Below are positions 1-13,000 of a stretch of 64,000 bases of DNA, in pieces. A model generated the notes under the pieces. The model ran no database searches. It was not told the DNA's origin and saw nothing but the letters and a program-made list of their open reading frames with translations. Source of the stretch: Hyparrhenia diplandra (lineage: Eukaryota > Streptophyta > Magnoliopsida > Poales > Poaceae); assembly GCA_015847255.1 (NCBI GenBank), contig JADLZK010009391.1:124001-188000 (forward strand), in the 5' to 3' direction. Position 1 is the first letter of the stretch. Each line of letters begins with the position of its first letter. Made by a program: the position numbers and the translations under genes.

Positions 1-491
1 GTTTGCACTTATCTTGGACTTCATTTGTCTTTATCCGGTGTGTGGTGTGGATACATAACACGACAGTAAGATGGTGTCTGGTTTAATTTGCAGCGTCAGT
101 CCGTGTCTTTAGCCAATCTTATTAGGAATTTGTTCCTTTCCCTCGAGCGACAGAGAGACGACTTGATCCCGTTCGTATAAAGCGACGAACTGAATCCTGT
201 ACGTAAATGGACATGGTATATGCATGCGAGATCGAATTGTGTCATTGTCAAACCGCGTAGTGATGGACCATTAGAGCGGAAGTACGTGTTACAATTCTCT
301 TGGGACTCGATCTTTTTATTCATCTTTATCCGGTGTGTGTACGTGGTGTGGATATATGACACGTACACATCAGAGATGACTAGACACGAGATACTGGCAG
401 GTGCGAATCAGGTTATCATGATAATATCATGTCACTGGGGGGCCTGGGAAACTAGGCAATAATTCATGCGTAAGTACTGTTCAGAAGGACA

Positions 492-559
492 TCGGCACGC
501 TATATCCCGAGTCTCCATGAGCAACCCTCTCTATATAAGAAGGGCGTCGGCACGCTATA
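492..559 (+). promoter_or_regulatory. Core promoter of the oxidosqualene cyclase gene: TATA box with flanking 13-bp direct repeats
   Basis: A TATATAA box lies at 532-538, about 70 bases upstream of the cyclase ATG at 608. The 13-mer TCGGCACGCTATA occurs twice, at 492-504 and 547-559, on either side of the TATA box. The TATA call rests on position and sequence. A regulatory role for the repeat is inference only. Further upstream (1-490) a degenerate direct repeat is visible: the stretch around 21-66 resembles 314-367. No gene is seen there. Confidence 0.6.
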
Positions 560-607
560 GCAGCTCGCAGCATCAGGAACGAACGATACAGAATTTAATT
601 TGCAGTC

Positions 608-991
608 ATGTGGAGACTGAAGGTGAGTGAAGGTGGAGGGCCGTGGCTGCGGTCGGAGAACGGCTTCCTGGGCAGGCAGGTGTGGGAGTTCGACGCCGAC
701 GCCGGCACGCCGGAGGAGCGCGCCGAGGTGGAGAGGCTGCGCCACGAATTCACCCGCCACCGCTTCCAGAGGAAAGAGTCACAGGACCTCCTCCTGCGCA
801 TGCAGGTGGTTACTATATACTAATTCCCATCATCAGAACATGATGCATGCATATATATATATACCCTTTTTTCCTCTCCGTAACGTTTTTATGCTGTGTT
901 ATCATCGTATCTCAATGATTGCACTACTATGTTTTATGTATCCAGAATTCAGATGATTTAGGGGTGGTTTGAGTCTGGGGACTATTTTTTT

Positions 992-1039
<48 letters not shown>

Positions 1040-4000
1040 GGGGCTACAACTCTCTAAAAACAAAAAGGGGAGTTTTTTAGTACTCCCTCCGTTTTAAATT
1101 TTAGTTCATTTAATTTTTTGACCTCAAGTTTGACCACTGCCTTATTTAAATAAAATTATACAAAAAGTCAAATTCAGGTCATTGTTAAAGACCATTTGTT
1201 AATAAAGCATGCCACAACAAAATAAATTATCTTTTGCACAAAATTTTGAATAAAACGAGTGGTCAAAGATAAGGTTTGAAAAAGTCAAACAACCTATAAT
1301 TTAGAACGGATTTAGTACCTTTTACTAAAAATCCTTTGAACCTTGAGAGTCCTTTTTCAGATTTTGTAGGACTGAAAAAGGTCATAGGATTAATTAACCA
1401 AACAGGGCTATATTGCAATCCAAACTTTCGCCTCAACTACTCATTTGGTGTTTTTTTATCCTTTATTTATATTGGTATATAATAATTTGACTCGATCATC
1501 GTGATCTGGCCCGTCAGAAAATGATCCAACCTAGCTAGCCGACCCGCCAAAAAAACGATCCAACCAAGCAAGGTAGACCCAGGGCTCGAATTATTGACCA
1601 CAATAAAATTGGGTTAGGAATATTGCCATATTTTACAACCGTAGCCCAGACTTATGGCCCAAAAACAAATAAATGGGAAAAAAAACTGGGCACCAACGCC
1701 GTAGGTGAGGGGAAGGGATAGTGGAGCTAGGGGTGAAAGTAGTGTGGACAATTCTCCCTCCAATCCAATTTGAATCTGAATCTGAATTTTAAGAATTTGG
1801 AGAGTAACTTTTAACATCGATGTGGACATGAATAATCCGAATCCAATTGCATGTAGATGGGGGTGGGTTATGAAATCCGCAAAATTCGTGGATATGGATT
1901 ATCCACAAATTCTATGCAGATTATCCGATTCAGAATAGGATATTCAATAATTTCTCTTCCTAGATTAAAAGCCTAGAGGTAAAAGTTTGTTAGGTGAGAA
2001 TTTTGATTTTGTTATGTCGTTATTTGACGTTATAAATTTTGAATTGAGATCTTGATAGTTGTTATTACACATGAGCTAATAACTTATCAGCATGAGTGAG
2101 GATAAAACTTGTTACTTGTGAATTGTGTCGATGTGATAACCACGAGATGGAATGCAATACAGGATTATTGCCCACCAGGTACTTGTTATTGATGCTTTAC
2201 ATAAACATAACTTAGTTCTTGACAAGTATATAATTCTCTACATATGCACATATTACTTGATTATTTAAATCCATATCCAATCCAATTCCACTCCATATCC
2301 GTACTAGCTCCGACATGTGAAAAAAATCCGCATTCGCATTCGTGTATTATCCGCTCCGATACGAATATGACAATGAAAAGAAGATTAGGATATGGGGGAG
2401 GTGTTTGTTGCTCTGATTCGATACGATCCGTTTCCATCCCTAGGTGAAGCCATGCATGGTGGCAGAGCTCTAGTGGATCCGGACATCGTAGAGGAGGGAT
2501 GTCCCCCACAACGTCAACATACGGTCGCGGCAAGGGATCGACAATGGGGGAGGAGTGTGGCGGTGCAGGGAGGTGAGCGGGCTGTGTGGACAAGAAAAAT
2601 GGAGAAGTGGTGCATGGAGGAGAGAGTGCGGGACAGCGGTGCGTGCAGTGTAGACCAGGGGAGAGAAAGTATGGTGTGTGTTGGCTAGGGGTTTAGGGTT
2701 AGGGCAATGGATGTTGTTTTTATCACCTTGGACGATTTTCATTGACAGTGATGAAAATTTATCATAGGTGGTTTATAAGAAACCAGTGGCGAAAATGTTG
2801 TTAAATTTTTTCTGTAGCAGAGTATACAATTTTATGTTTCTCGTAGACATAGTGTTTTTTCCTCTTTTTTATCAGTATATTGGATACTATATAAAAATCA
2901 GTTTAGCTTTCCATCTGCGCACCAGGATATTTGTTATATATATCCTCATGTTGTATTGTATGCAGTTTGCAAAATTAAACCAACGGCAACGTCCTTCAAC
3001 TCCATCGATGAAGCTTGAAAACAGTGAAGAAGTGACTGAAGAAATACTATTGACTTCATTAAGGCGAGCTTTAAGTCAATATTCTACTCTACAAGCACAT
3101 GATGGTCACTGGCCTGGAGAATACAGTGGACTTTTGATCATTATGCCAATGTTTGTAAGTACTTTAGGCTTCATCCATTAGTGACATATTCTGTTTTCAT
3201 TTATCTTTTCTCTATGAGGAAAAAACAAGATAAGCATCATTCACTTTCTGCATTAATACATAGAGTATTATCTTTGATGGGGTATCACTGTCAGTGTCAC
3301 CATGGTTTTAAGACCAAAACCAAATGAGGCTATATATATGGATGTCACGTTTAAGTTTCATACACGTTGAGCAAATTTTTAATTAGTCAAAATTTATTAG
3401 ATCATGGAGCAATATTGTGTTCTCTTGCTCGTGCAAAAGACCTGCAGACGCCAGGTGGCAACCTAAAGCCGGTGCCAGTGCCACCGCCCTTGGTCGCGCC
3501 TCCGATCCCCAGCATCGTGTACCCAGGTTGCGTCGCTGTCCGGACATATATTGCGCCCAGGCCAGGCCACCCCGCTGCCCCCCTCTGGCCTTGTCGCCCG
3601 CCACCAAGTAGCCGTGCCTCTGGCCAAGCCATCGTTCAAAATTGAGGGTGAGGAGAGAGTAAGGGGACAACGTAAATAAACACAAGGCTAAAATGGTCAG
3701 AGCAGGTCAAAGGTTGGGGTGAAAAAGTTCAATTTTTTTCTTAAATCCCAAAATGACAATATATATAGCATGAAAGACATGTTTCATAAAGGCATTCTGA
3801 CGAAGTCAAATCATTTTGCAATTTTGACTCTTTTTAATTAAAACAAATTCCAGGAAAAACATGAGTCACTTTTTTTTTTTTTCAAATCTAGCACATTTGG
3901 ACGCGCCGTTGTCAAATACGTGGCAAATACACAATGAAGCGCCTTGCATGGTGGCGCTACAGGGATGCCACCCTGGCACTCGCAGCGTGGCATGCAGCTA

Positions 4001-7000
4001 ACGTGGCAGGAGGAGGACCCTTTTCTTCCCACTTCTGTTTCCGATACGAGTAGAACATCTACAAAATATATTTGTAAGCATTTATCATGTAACAAATTAA
4101 TACATAGCACTAACCATAAACCCTAAACAATAACTAACTACAATAACCATATAGTCTAGCCCCTAACAAATCACTAACCCTAACTACTCTAACTAACACA
4201 AACTAAACTAACTATATGACATTTTCCCATAATACATCGGGGTTCACCTTGCCTACCAATGGGATTTGCCCATAATCCATTGGGAAGCACTAATAAAAAA
4301 ATGAGAAGAGGGATTCACCTTGCCTACCAACCGGATTGGGAGTGAGGGAGTGAGGGTTTAGGGTTGGGGGACGAGAGCCAAAGGACTGAGGGGCGGTGGG
4401 GGGCGTCGCCGGCGACGGGAGGCGGTCGGCGGCGGGAGCGATGGGAGGCAGCGGCGATTCCGCGGCTGAAAGTTTTGAAACGGCCGAGCGGTAAGTGAGG
4501 GAAGGAGAGGCCGCGCCTCAGGGCTGTATTCAGCCCCGACACGCCTTTGTGGAAGGCGCGAGCCCGATGCGCCTTGCATGTCGGCGGCGTCAGAGCCTCC
4601 GCCACGTCAGCTGCATGCCTACCGAGAGTTGACAGGTGGCAGCCTTGTCGCGCTCCCATGCAAGGCACGTCCACGTGTATTTGTCACGCCTTTGGCAATG
4701 GCGCGTCCAAATGTCCTAGTTTTAGAAATAAAAGTCAACCCGTGTTTTTCCTGGAATTTGTTCAAAAAAAGTGTCAAATTACAAAAAGATTCACGAAGTC
4801 CACAACTTTGATGGCATTTCAACACACCACTATAAGAGCGATAACTGATAATGGAGTAGTTTAGTTCTAATGCTAAAAAAAAAGAGTAGTTTAGTTCTAT
4901 CAAATATACAAAAGGCTGATGTTGTTTTGTTGTGAGAGAAAACGTTGTATCATGAATGATAGCCGGGTTGATAAGTTAAAGCCAACAAGACACAACATAC
5001 AACCACTGTTTACATTCACATGGGTGATGCACTCCTTTAGTCTTGCAGGTTAGTTTGCTATATTGACATACTTTGCTATCTATCTTGAAAAAACAAGTAT
5101 ATGCGAGCTCAAGTTTAAAAATCCATATAATTACACAGTGCGTAGCCCTAAACTATAAAAATATTATTTTTTTGCTGGTACTGAGACCATTTTAGCGCTC
5201 TGTGGCTCGATTTTTTTTTCTTGCTTTTTACCTAATATAATACAAACTGGGACCCACCGTGGATGATATAGCTAACATGGATGATATAGCCATTTTAATT
5301 TTTAAAAAATCATTAAAAACTATGATGGATAACCAAATCATAAAAGTTATCAAAAAATGGTGCCATAGTAGCCTATGAAGATTCTGAATTGGTCTCAATG
5401 ATGAATGACCCACTTTCATCATTAAACTAAACCATCTCCCACAAAACATCATCAATGGAATCTTAATGATAAGTATGCATGTATATTGTCATCTGGTATT
5501 TGTCCCAGAAGGTCACACATGTTGTAGTTCTATGATATGAAGTATCGATTACAAGAAAAAGATCGACCATATGCATGCTATATGAGAAATGCTAATCATT
5601 GTTTCCTGATTCTTAATGGTCACAAATAACCCATTAGGATTTAAAATATGTCTTCTTGCATTGTAATCGAATTTCATTTGAGGACATTAATATAGTACAT
5701 CATGTTCAAAGTGTGGACGTTCTGTTTCTCTTGCAGATATTCTCTTTATATGTTACTGGATCAATTAATACCATCATATCGCTGGAACATCGACGCGAGA
5801 TATTGCGCTACATTTACAACCATCAAGTACTATTCTAAGTCAAGTCCAATTATATTTTGTAAGATCTATGCTTTTTGCTACAAAATATGTAAAACAAATA
5901 AAAAATGCAGAATGAAGATGGTGGTTGGAGCACACATGTTCTAAGGACAAGCACCATGCTAGGAACTTGCTTGAACTATGCTGCCTTAAGGCTTCTCGGT
6001 GAGGTGGCACATGGGGAGGATGATGCTTTGTCAAAAGGACAAGCTTGGATTTCATCCCATGGAAGTGCAACTGCGCTACCACAATGGGGAAAAATATGGC
6101 TCTCAGTATGAAAAAGAAAGATAAAAAGTGTTACTTTTATGCTATAATAAGAAAAATCAAAGAGAAATGATTTGATTCTATTTTTTTCATAAGATGAGAA
6201 TCTTTGCACTACGTGTACATATTATTTTTTTGTTTTTTATCATATTATAAAAAAATATTGTGCAACACATTGTTAGGGTAATGTGAAATTACATAGCTAG
6301 ATTATACTCCTAGACATCATCAACCTCATTTAAATCATGGTTATGCTCAGGCTAATAAAAGCTACCATATATTTGAAATTACAGATAATTGGTGTTTATG
6401 ATTGGTCAGGAAATAATCCAATTACCCCTGAACTGTGGATGGTGCCACAAGCTCTTCCAATTCATCCAGGTTATTATTTGTTCATTTTGTGGGGGTAACT
6501 TGGGTTTAGCATCTATCCTTGCTAGATAAAATGGTCCTTAGACCATGGAAAAATATGTCAGCACATCTATGTTCTTTTAGCATTTTTTACATACATAGTG
6601 CCTTTCAAATTCATTATTTTCATATCATACCATGCGTTTGCAAGTAACTAGGGAAAAAGATCCATGAACATATGGACATTGTTTTAGTCACCTAGCTTAT
6701 TAGAAAGGGACACGATAAATAAAATAGTATAAGTATATACGAGGATTTGGATTACAAACATGCAGTAGGGTTGATGAAAAAGGCAGTTATACTACAACAT
6801 ATAAATATAGTATAGTTGATATACAAACTTAAAGTAATTAAGAGCAAAATATAATGCTCATTATTGGGATTTTCGTTTGACCCCATTCATTTTACAAGCT
6901 TCTTTTTCCAGTGTACCACCACAACAAGCATTATGTTATGTATGCATATAATCCTTGTTGAAGATAATAGCACACTTTTATTCCATAGACTAGATTTCAC

Positions 7001-10000
7001 AAACCCACAATATATTCACCTCTTAGTCAAATTCATCACATTTTTGTTCAAATTGGTAAAGCTTCCAAGAACAGGGGCTGGTTCCCATTGTGATACCTCT
7101 TAAGAAGCACATAAGGTCAGTCATAACAAGCCCATAAGGTCTGGTTTTCTCTTTGTCCACCCTTTTGGTTAGTCAATGGAGCCTGTTTCATATGACATGG
7201 TGCATTGAAATGATAAATCGGCTCCATTCTATGAACTAAGTTTCCCAAGACTAGTGGGTTGTTAATCACATATTCACAATAATGTTAATCCAATTTATTT
7301 GTGAAACATAAAAGTTTGTCAGGTTTGGAACTATCGAAACAAAACATTTTTGTGAAATTTAATCTTTACTTTGCTATATATCTAATACAAGAATTTTTCC
7401 TTTGTAGGACGATTCTATTGCTTTTTTTCGGTTGGTATATATGCCAATGGCATATCTTTATGGGAAGAAATTTGTTGGGCCCATTACTCCAACTATATTA
7501 GCATTAAGGGAGGAGCTCTACAACATCCCATATTACAATATTAATTGGAAAGAGGCTCGTCATTCTTGTTCCAAGGTTTGTTTCAATCTAAACTAACACT
7601 TCAATAACTTAGCATGCAACCATTGCCCAAATATGTATTAATTTCAACCATCATAGGTTCCATGAATGACTTATATATATTTGGATAAGAATAAATACTA
7701 AATACTCTTAGATTATCCATTCATTAGATGATTTTGGATAATTCAAAATTGTGCTGAAAGTTTAATACATTATGTACAACTAAGATTTGGGGATACAATT
7801 GATTTCACATGAGGTATACAAAATTAAATGACATTCAAAGGTGACCCAAGCTTAGTTTGATGAGTGTCGACAAGGATGATTGATTTTGCAGTTGGAGCAT
7901 TACTATTAGATATTTGTTTGCTGGCCCTAGTTTAGTTTGATGAGTGTTCACTTGGACATGAATCCAAGTAGAATTAACCCATTGAGGCCTATAGTGATCA
8001 AGAGTGCAATCACAATGAAATAATTTGTGACAATGTACCTACTCACTCATAATAATATTTGTATTGAGGAGAAACCAAATCTCTAGTGGCGCTTGTTGGC
8101 TAGTTGCACAATGTGCTTGAAGGATAGAAAACTTACAACAACCTCATGTTGTGTGCATTCATCCATCTCGCTATGTGGATGCTCTACATTGTTACTCATC
8201 ATGTGTAGTCAAACAAAGGAAAAGATAGGTCTATTCGTATTTATCAACACACATGAAGGGAATCATGACGCCTAATTAAGAGGGGTGGGGGGAGGTGGTG
8301 AATTAGGCGACTTTAAATTCTACTTCTAACTATGACCTCTATCTTCAACTAGTCAAAACCTATTGCAAGAAACTAGACTATCTATATGTGCAACTATGGT
8401 TTTGTTAGGTGTGTTTTCATCTCTGCCACAAAAGAGTTATGCAACCTCTAGGTACGTTCTCAACCTATCAACTAGCCTATCATCTAATCTAGGAAAGGTA
8501 AAGCCTACAACCAAGGTAACATGTATAAATGCGGAAGGTAAAGGTGATAGAGATGTAAACTCCCATCAATGACTCCAACAATTGTTTATTGAGGTATCAA
8601 GAAGCACACAAGCTTCCCCCTAATCCTCATTGGAGCCCCTCATAAGGAATCTTGCAAGGGCCACTATCCCGGTTAGGTAACTCCATGGATAGCCTCAGGG
8701 CTTCCCCACTCGCAAGCGAGTCTCCGATGTGCCTTCCGACAAGCCTCTCCTGGATGCTCCTCGCCATCTTCACTATTAAGCTTCTGGTCGAACCACCACG
8801 AGATTTGTTACCTTGGTACATGGTGGCGGCCACACCACAAACACACTTGGTGTGGTCTCACAAGACTACAAGCCCTACTGAGTACAACAATGGTGCATGC
8901 AAGCACCTGATAGCAAGAGGTATGCAAACCTCACTAAACACTAAGCCTAAGCATAGAGCAAGCATATAAGCGGTGGTCTAACTAACCTAAGCACTTCACA
9001 AAGCACCTATGCTAACCACCAAATAGATGAGTAAGCACTATGCAAGTAGAGAGCTCTAAAATGGTGTAAAAACACCCTTAATATGTTTCCTCACTCCCAC
9101 ACACCTCAAATGGTTTAGATGGGGTATTTATAGCCCCTAATGAGAAAAGTAGCCATTGGGGATGAAGTCTCATACCTCTGCTACTGACTGGACGTTGCTG
9201 TTGTACACACCGAACGCGTCCAGTCTAGCTGACCGTTGGATGTCTAGCTAACTATTAGAGGTCGCATGCCAAAACTGACCGGACACTAGCTGCGTTAGGT
9301 CACATGCCACGAGACACGTCCGGTCGCATTTTGGCCGCTCTGGAATCTTATTGGAACCGACCGGACTCGGCTGATCATGCATCCGGTTGTACACCTACCT
9401 GGTGTGTCCGTTCGTGTCTCGCTGTGTGGCGCACTGCTATAGTGCTCACACTGGACACGTTCGATGCCAGCATCCGCTCACTGGCCACTTCGCGCCGCCT
9501 CTGTGCGTCCCGTGCAGCGTTCGGTCGTGTTTCTTCGCAATTTCCTGCACCGGCTTGGTTCCATCCTTCATACTTGGACTTTGCTTCCTTGGTGCTTCTA
9601 GGGTCTTGCTTGAGATATTGATCATCATATCGCCATGTCGCCTTTGTCCAAGTCATGTTTTGCAATCTATAGGATTACAAAATGAACACTAGAAACCTCA
9701 TTAGTCCCATTTGGTCATGTTGGTCATCAAACACCAAAATCCAAACTAAAATGGGTTGAGGTCCATTTTCCTTAACACACATAAAATTCTACAAGTGCAT
9801 AGATACCGTTATAGCTTTTACTCGAGAGTATCATGGAGGCAATGGTTAAAGAGGCTGATAATTCAGCATCATGTATCTACTAGCTTAGTATATCAACTAG
9901 ACTAAAGTGGGGGTAAGTGGTAGATATGAATTGTGAATAATGACATACACATAGGAGAATTCCATGATCAAAGAGTAGTTTATCTGAGAGGAAAACGGGG

Positions 10001-13000
10001 GAGTTCAAGGTTCGTTAATACTTCTCTATTATTTTAGTTATTTTCTAGTCTAAACTAGATGATAATAGGAGCATGAGAAGATATAGCGATTACATAATAA
10101 CCTTCGGAGCAACAATACCCTTTCAACGCTCGAAGGGGGTGAGAAAGTGTAGTTGACGGAAGCCTGCCTAAAGCTTTACAAACACCAACCGTAATGTGGT
10201 GGATTACAATGGCCCGACAGAGCTGTCACCTCTGGGGCTACTACAACTAACCATAGAATTGGGTGCAATCTCAGGTAACCCGTAGCCTAGACACAACATC
10301 TACACTGTTCATTATTACTATAATTCACAATTAATAAGTAGAGAACTCAATACAAACATAGATCCCATGCCAAATTATGAAAACTATACTAACCATGTGT
10401 ATGAAATGCATAAAGTAAATAGAGAATATTAAAGCACAAGTATTTCAAAGGTAAGATACCGAGATATACCAGACCTCTGAAGATTTCATTAGAACCTGAG
10501 TGTATCTTGTCTCCCTTTAACTCTCAAATTACTAATCTACTATATTGGACAATCTATCCCTAATCCTACTGGTGTTGATCTAGACGAGTTTGATCCTTAA
10601 TGTGACGTCTCTCTAATCCATTCCTTTAGGGAGCGGGTAGGGGCGGCTAGTATATATAGGCCTGAGCATCAATCCTGAGCCCTCGGATCAAACCGACCTT
10701 TAGCAACGGTGTTGATACAATCTAGGAGGCGGTGGAGAACTGATATTCAAAGACGAAGGGTAATGGGTGGGACCACAGGCCAACCGATCGGCCCCTTCAG
10801 GAAGCTTCTCGAGCTATGTGAAAGCAGGTCGCTCTCTGGTGTATTCTAGAGTCTTCTAGTGTTGGTGCTCATGCGGGATATACGCAATAAATCTTGATGT
10901 TTAGGTCATTCTTTCCTGGTTTTCTAGATAAATCCTCCTACAATATGAAAATCACCAATGCTCGTGGATTTCATTAGTTTAAACCTTAATACCTATGTTT
11001 AGTGATGGAATTAAGTGTATATGTAGGATATGTTAACAATTTATGATGAGCATTAGTGGCCGTCAGCACTGCCATGGCATGGAGAGAATGTAGTTGCAGG
11101 TCTTGAATGATTTTTTTATATGATAAACCAAGCTAGCTATCTTTGGGTTTATATACATCTTTATTATGCATGCTTTATATACATCTTTAATATGTACAGA
11201 CTATAAGAACAATATTACCAATATTTTGGATGCTTTTGTTATAGGAAGATCTTCTCTATCCGCGATCACAAGTGCAAAATATTATTTTGACTTGTCTCAA
11301 CAAGTTTGTGGAGCCAATGTTAAACTATTGGCCAATTAACAAATTGAGAGAGAGAGCTCTCAATAGTCTTATGGAACATATCCATTATGAAGATGAAGCT
11401 ACTAAATATATTTGTCTTTGTCCTGTTAACAAGGTATTGTAGAACTATCTTTGCACTCTTTTTTTGTTGAAGTTGCTTGCTTGATTATTATAGGGAAAAT
11501 TATATAAATAATAAGAAACACAACAATACTAAAGTCAACACCGTTTCATAAGCCCTTTTGGAAGGTTCTTGAAATTCATTCAAGGTTTGCTTCTTGGCAA
11601 TTTTTGTTTGCTAATAATCATAGCATGCTAATGCTTATACTTTCACTTCTCATTATATTGGGACTAAATGTTGATTGGTCACATATGGTGATGTTTCCAT
11701 GTGGTGTGTTGTTGAAATTGTCCAACAGGCATTGTGGAAATATTGTACTAAAGGTCATTTTTTCTTGATTGTTATTCGTATTACATGAAGTCTAAACAAA
11801 TTGGAAAAAAACATACGATGTGGTATCATTTTTGTTAGGCACTGAATATGATTTGCTGCTGGGTAGAAAAGCAAAATTCAGATGCATTCAAGCAACATCT
11901 TCCAAGGATCTATGATTATTTATGGCTTGCAGAAGATGGCATGAAAGCACAGGTACAACTTTAGGCTATCTTTTGGAATTGTTGGATTCAAGTGTTTTTG
12001 TACCAACCAATTTTTGAGCAAGAAAGTAGATAAAGAAACTTTCCAAACGAAGTATTAGTACCAAAGTAAATTTGAATCTCAAGTACTTATCAAAATCCTC
12101 TTTGGAGTTTGTTTGTTTTCATGTAGCAAGTATATAGGGAGTAGGGACACATAGTGCCTTATGTCTTATTTATCTTTATGTAGCATTTAAACAATAAATT
12201 AATTTAAATAGGTCTGGATGTCACACTTTCCTCTTGGCACACACAAGAGTACATTTTGTGCAGATACCATTTATAACACTACAGACTCCAAATCATCAAT
12301 ATCCACTTTGCACATCAAGTGAACCACACACTAGCTAGTACCAACCCACTTATGCTTTCATCCTAGCTCACAAGGTTGACCTGAGGATGATAGTAAGCCT
12401 TATATGTTGGTCTAACCAACAATCACCAAGAAAGGTGGGACTAAACACCCCTCCATATATAGACACACACACACATCAAAACACAACATATGGGCCACCA
12501 AGGGAAAATTCAAACTAGGCTAGATGCCACCTTTTAAGAACTCACCAATTATAATTTATATTGAAGTAATTTTGCTTCAAAAAAAGCATGGACAATGAGA
12601 ATTGGCTTATATATTCTCATTAAGCTAGATGTGTTCCATGCTGTAAGCATCAAAATAAATGATACTTTCTTTCGAATAAATGAGTCTCAAGAGCACATTT
12701 TATGTGTTTAGTTTTTTTTTGAAGTGACAATAACTTGTGCTATCCTTGGCATTATTCAATGTAACCTATTTCTAACAACAAAAGTTATTTTTGTTATCAA
12801 ACTCCATGACAAAGTATAAGATTTATTTTTAATGTTTGAGACGCTAATCAAGATTATGATTTATGTTACTTTATTAAAACTAGGTTTACAATGGCTGCCA
12901 AAGCTGGGAGACAATACTAACAGTTTATGCCTTTTGCTCAACTAATCTTATCGATGAGTTTGGTCCAACTATAGAAAGAGCACATGAATATATAAAAAGA

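Noticed and set aside
2689..2705. Interstitial telomere tract
   Set aside because: Only two TTTAGGG-like units are present, which is common in plant leaders and introns and not a telomeric array.
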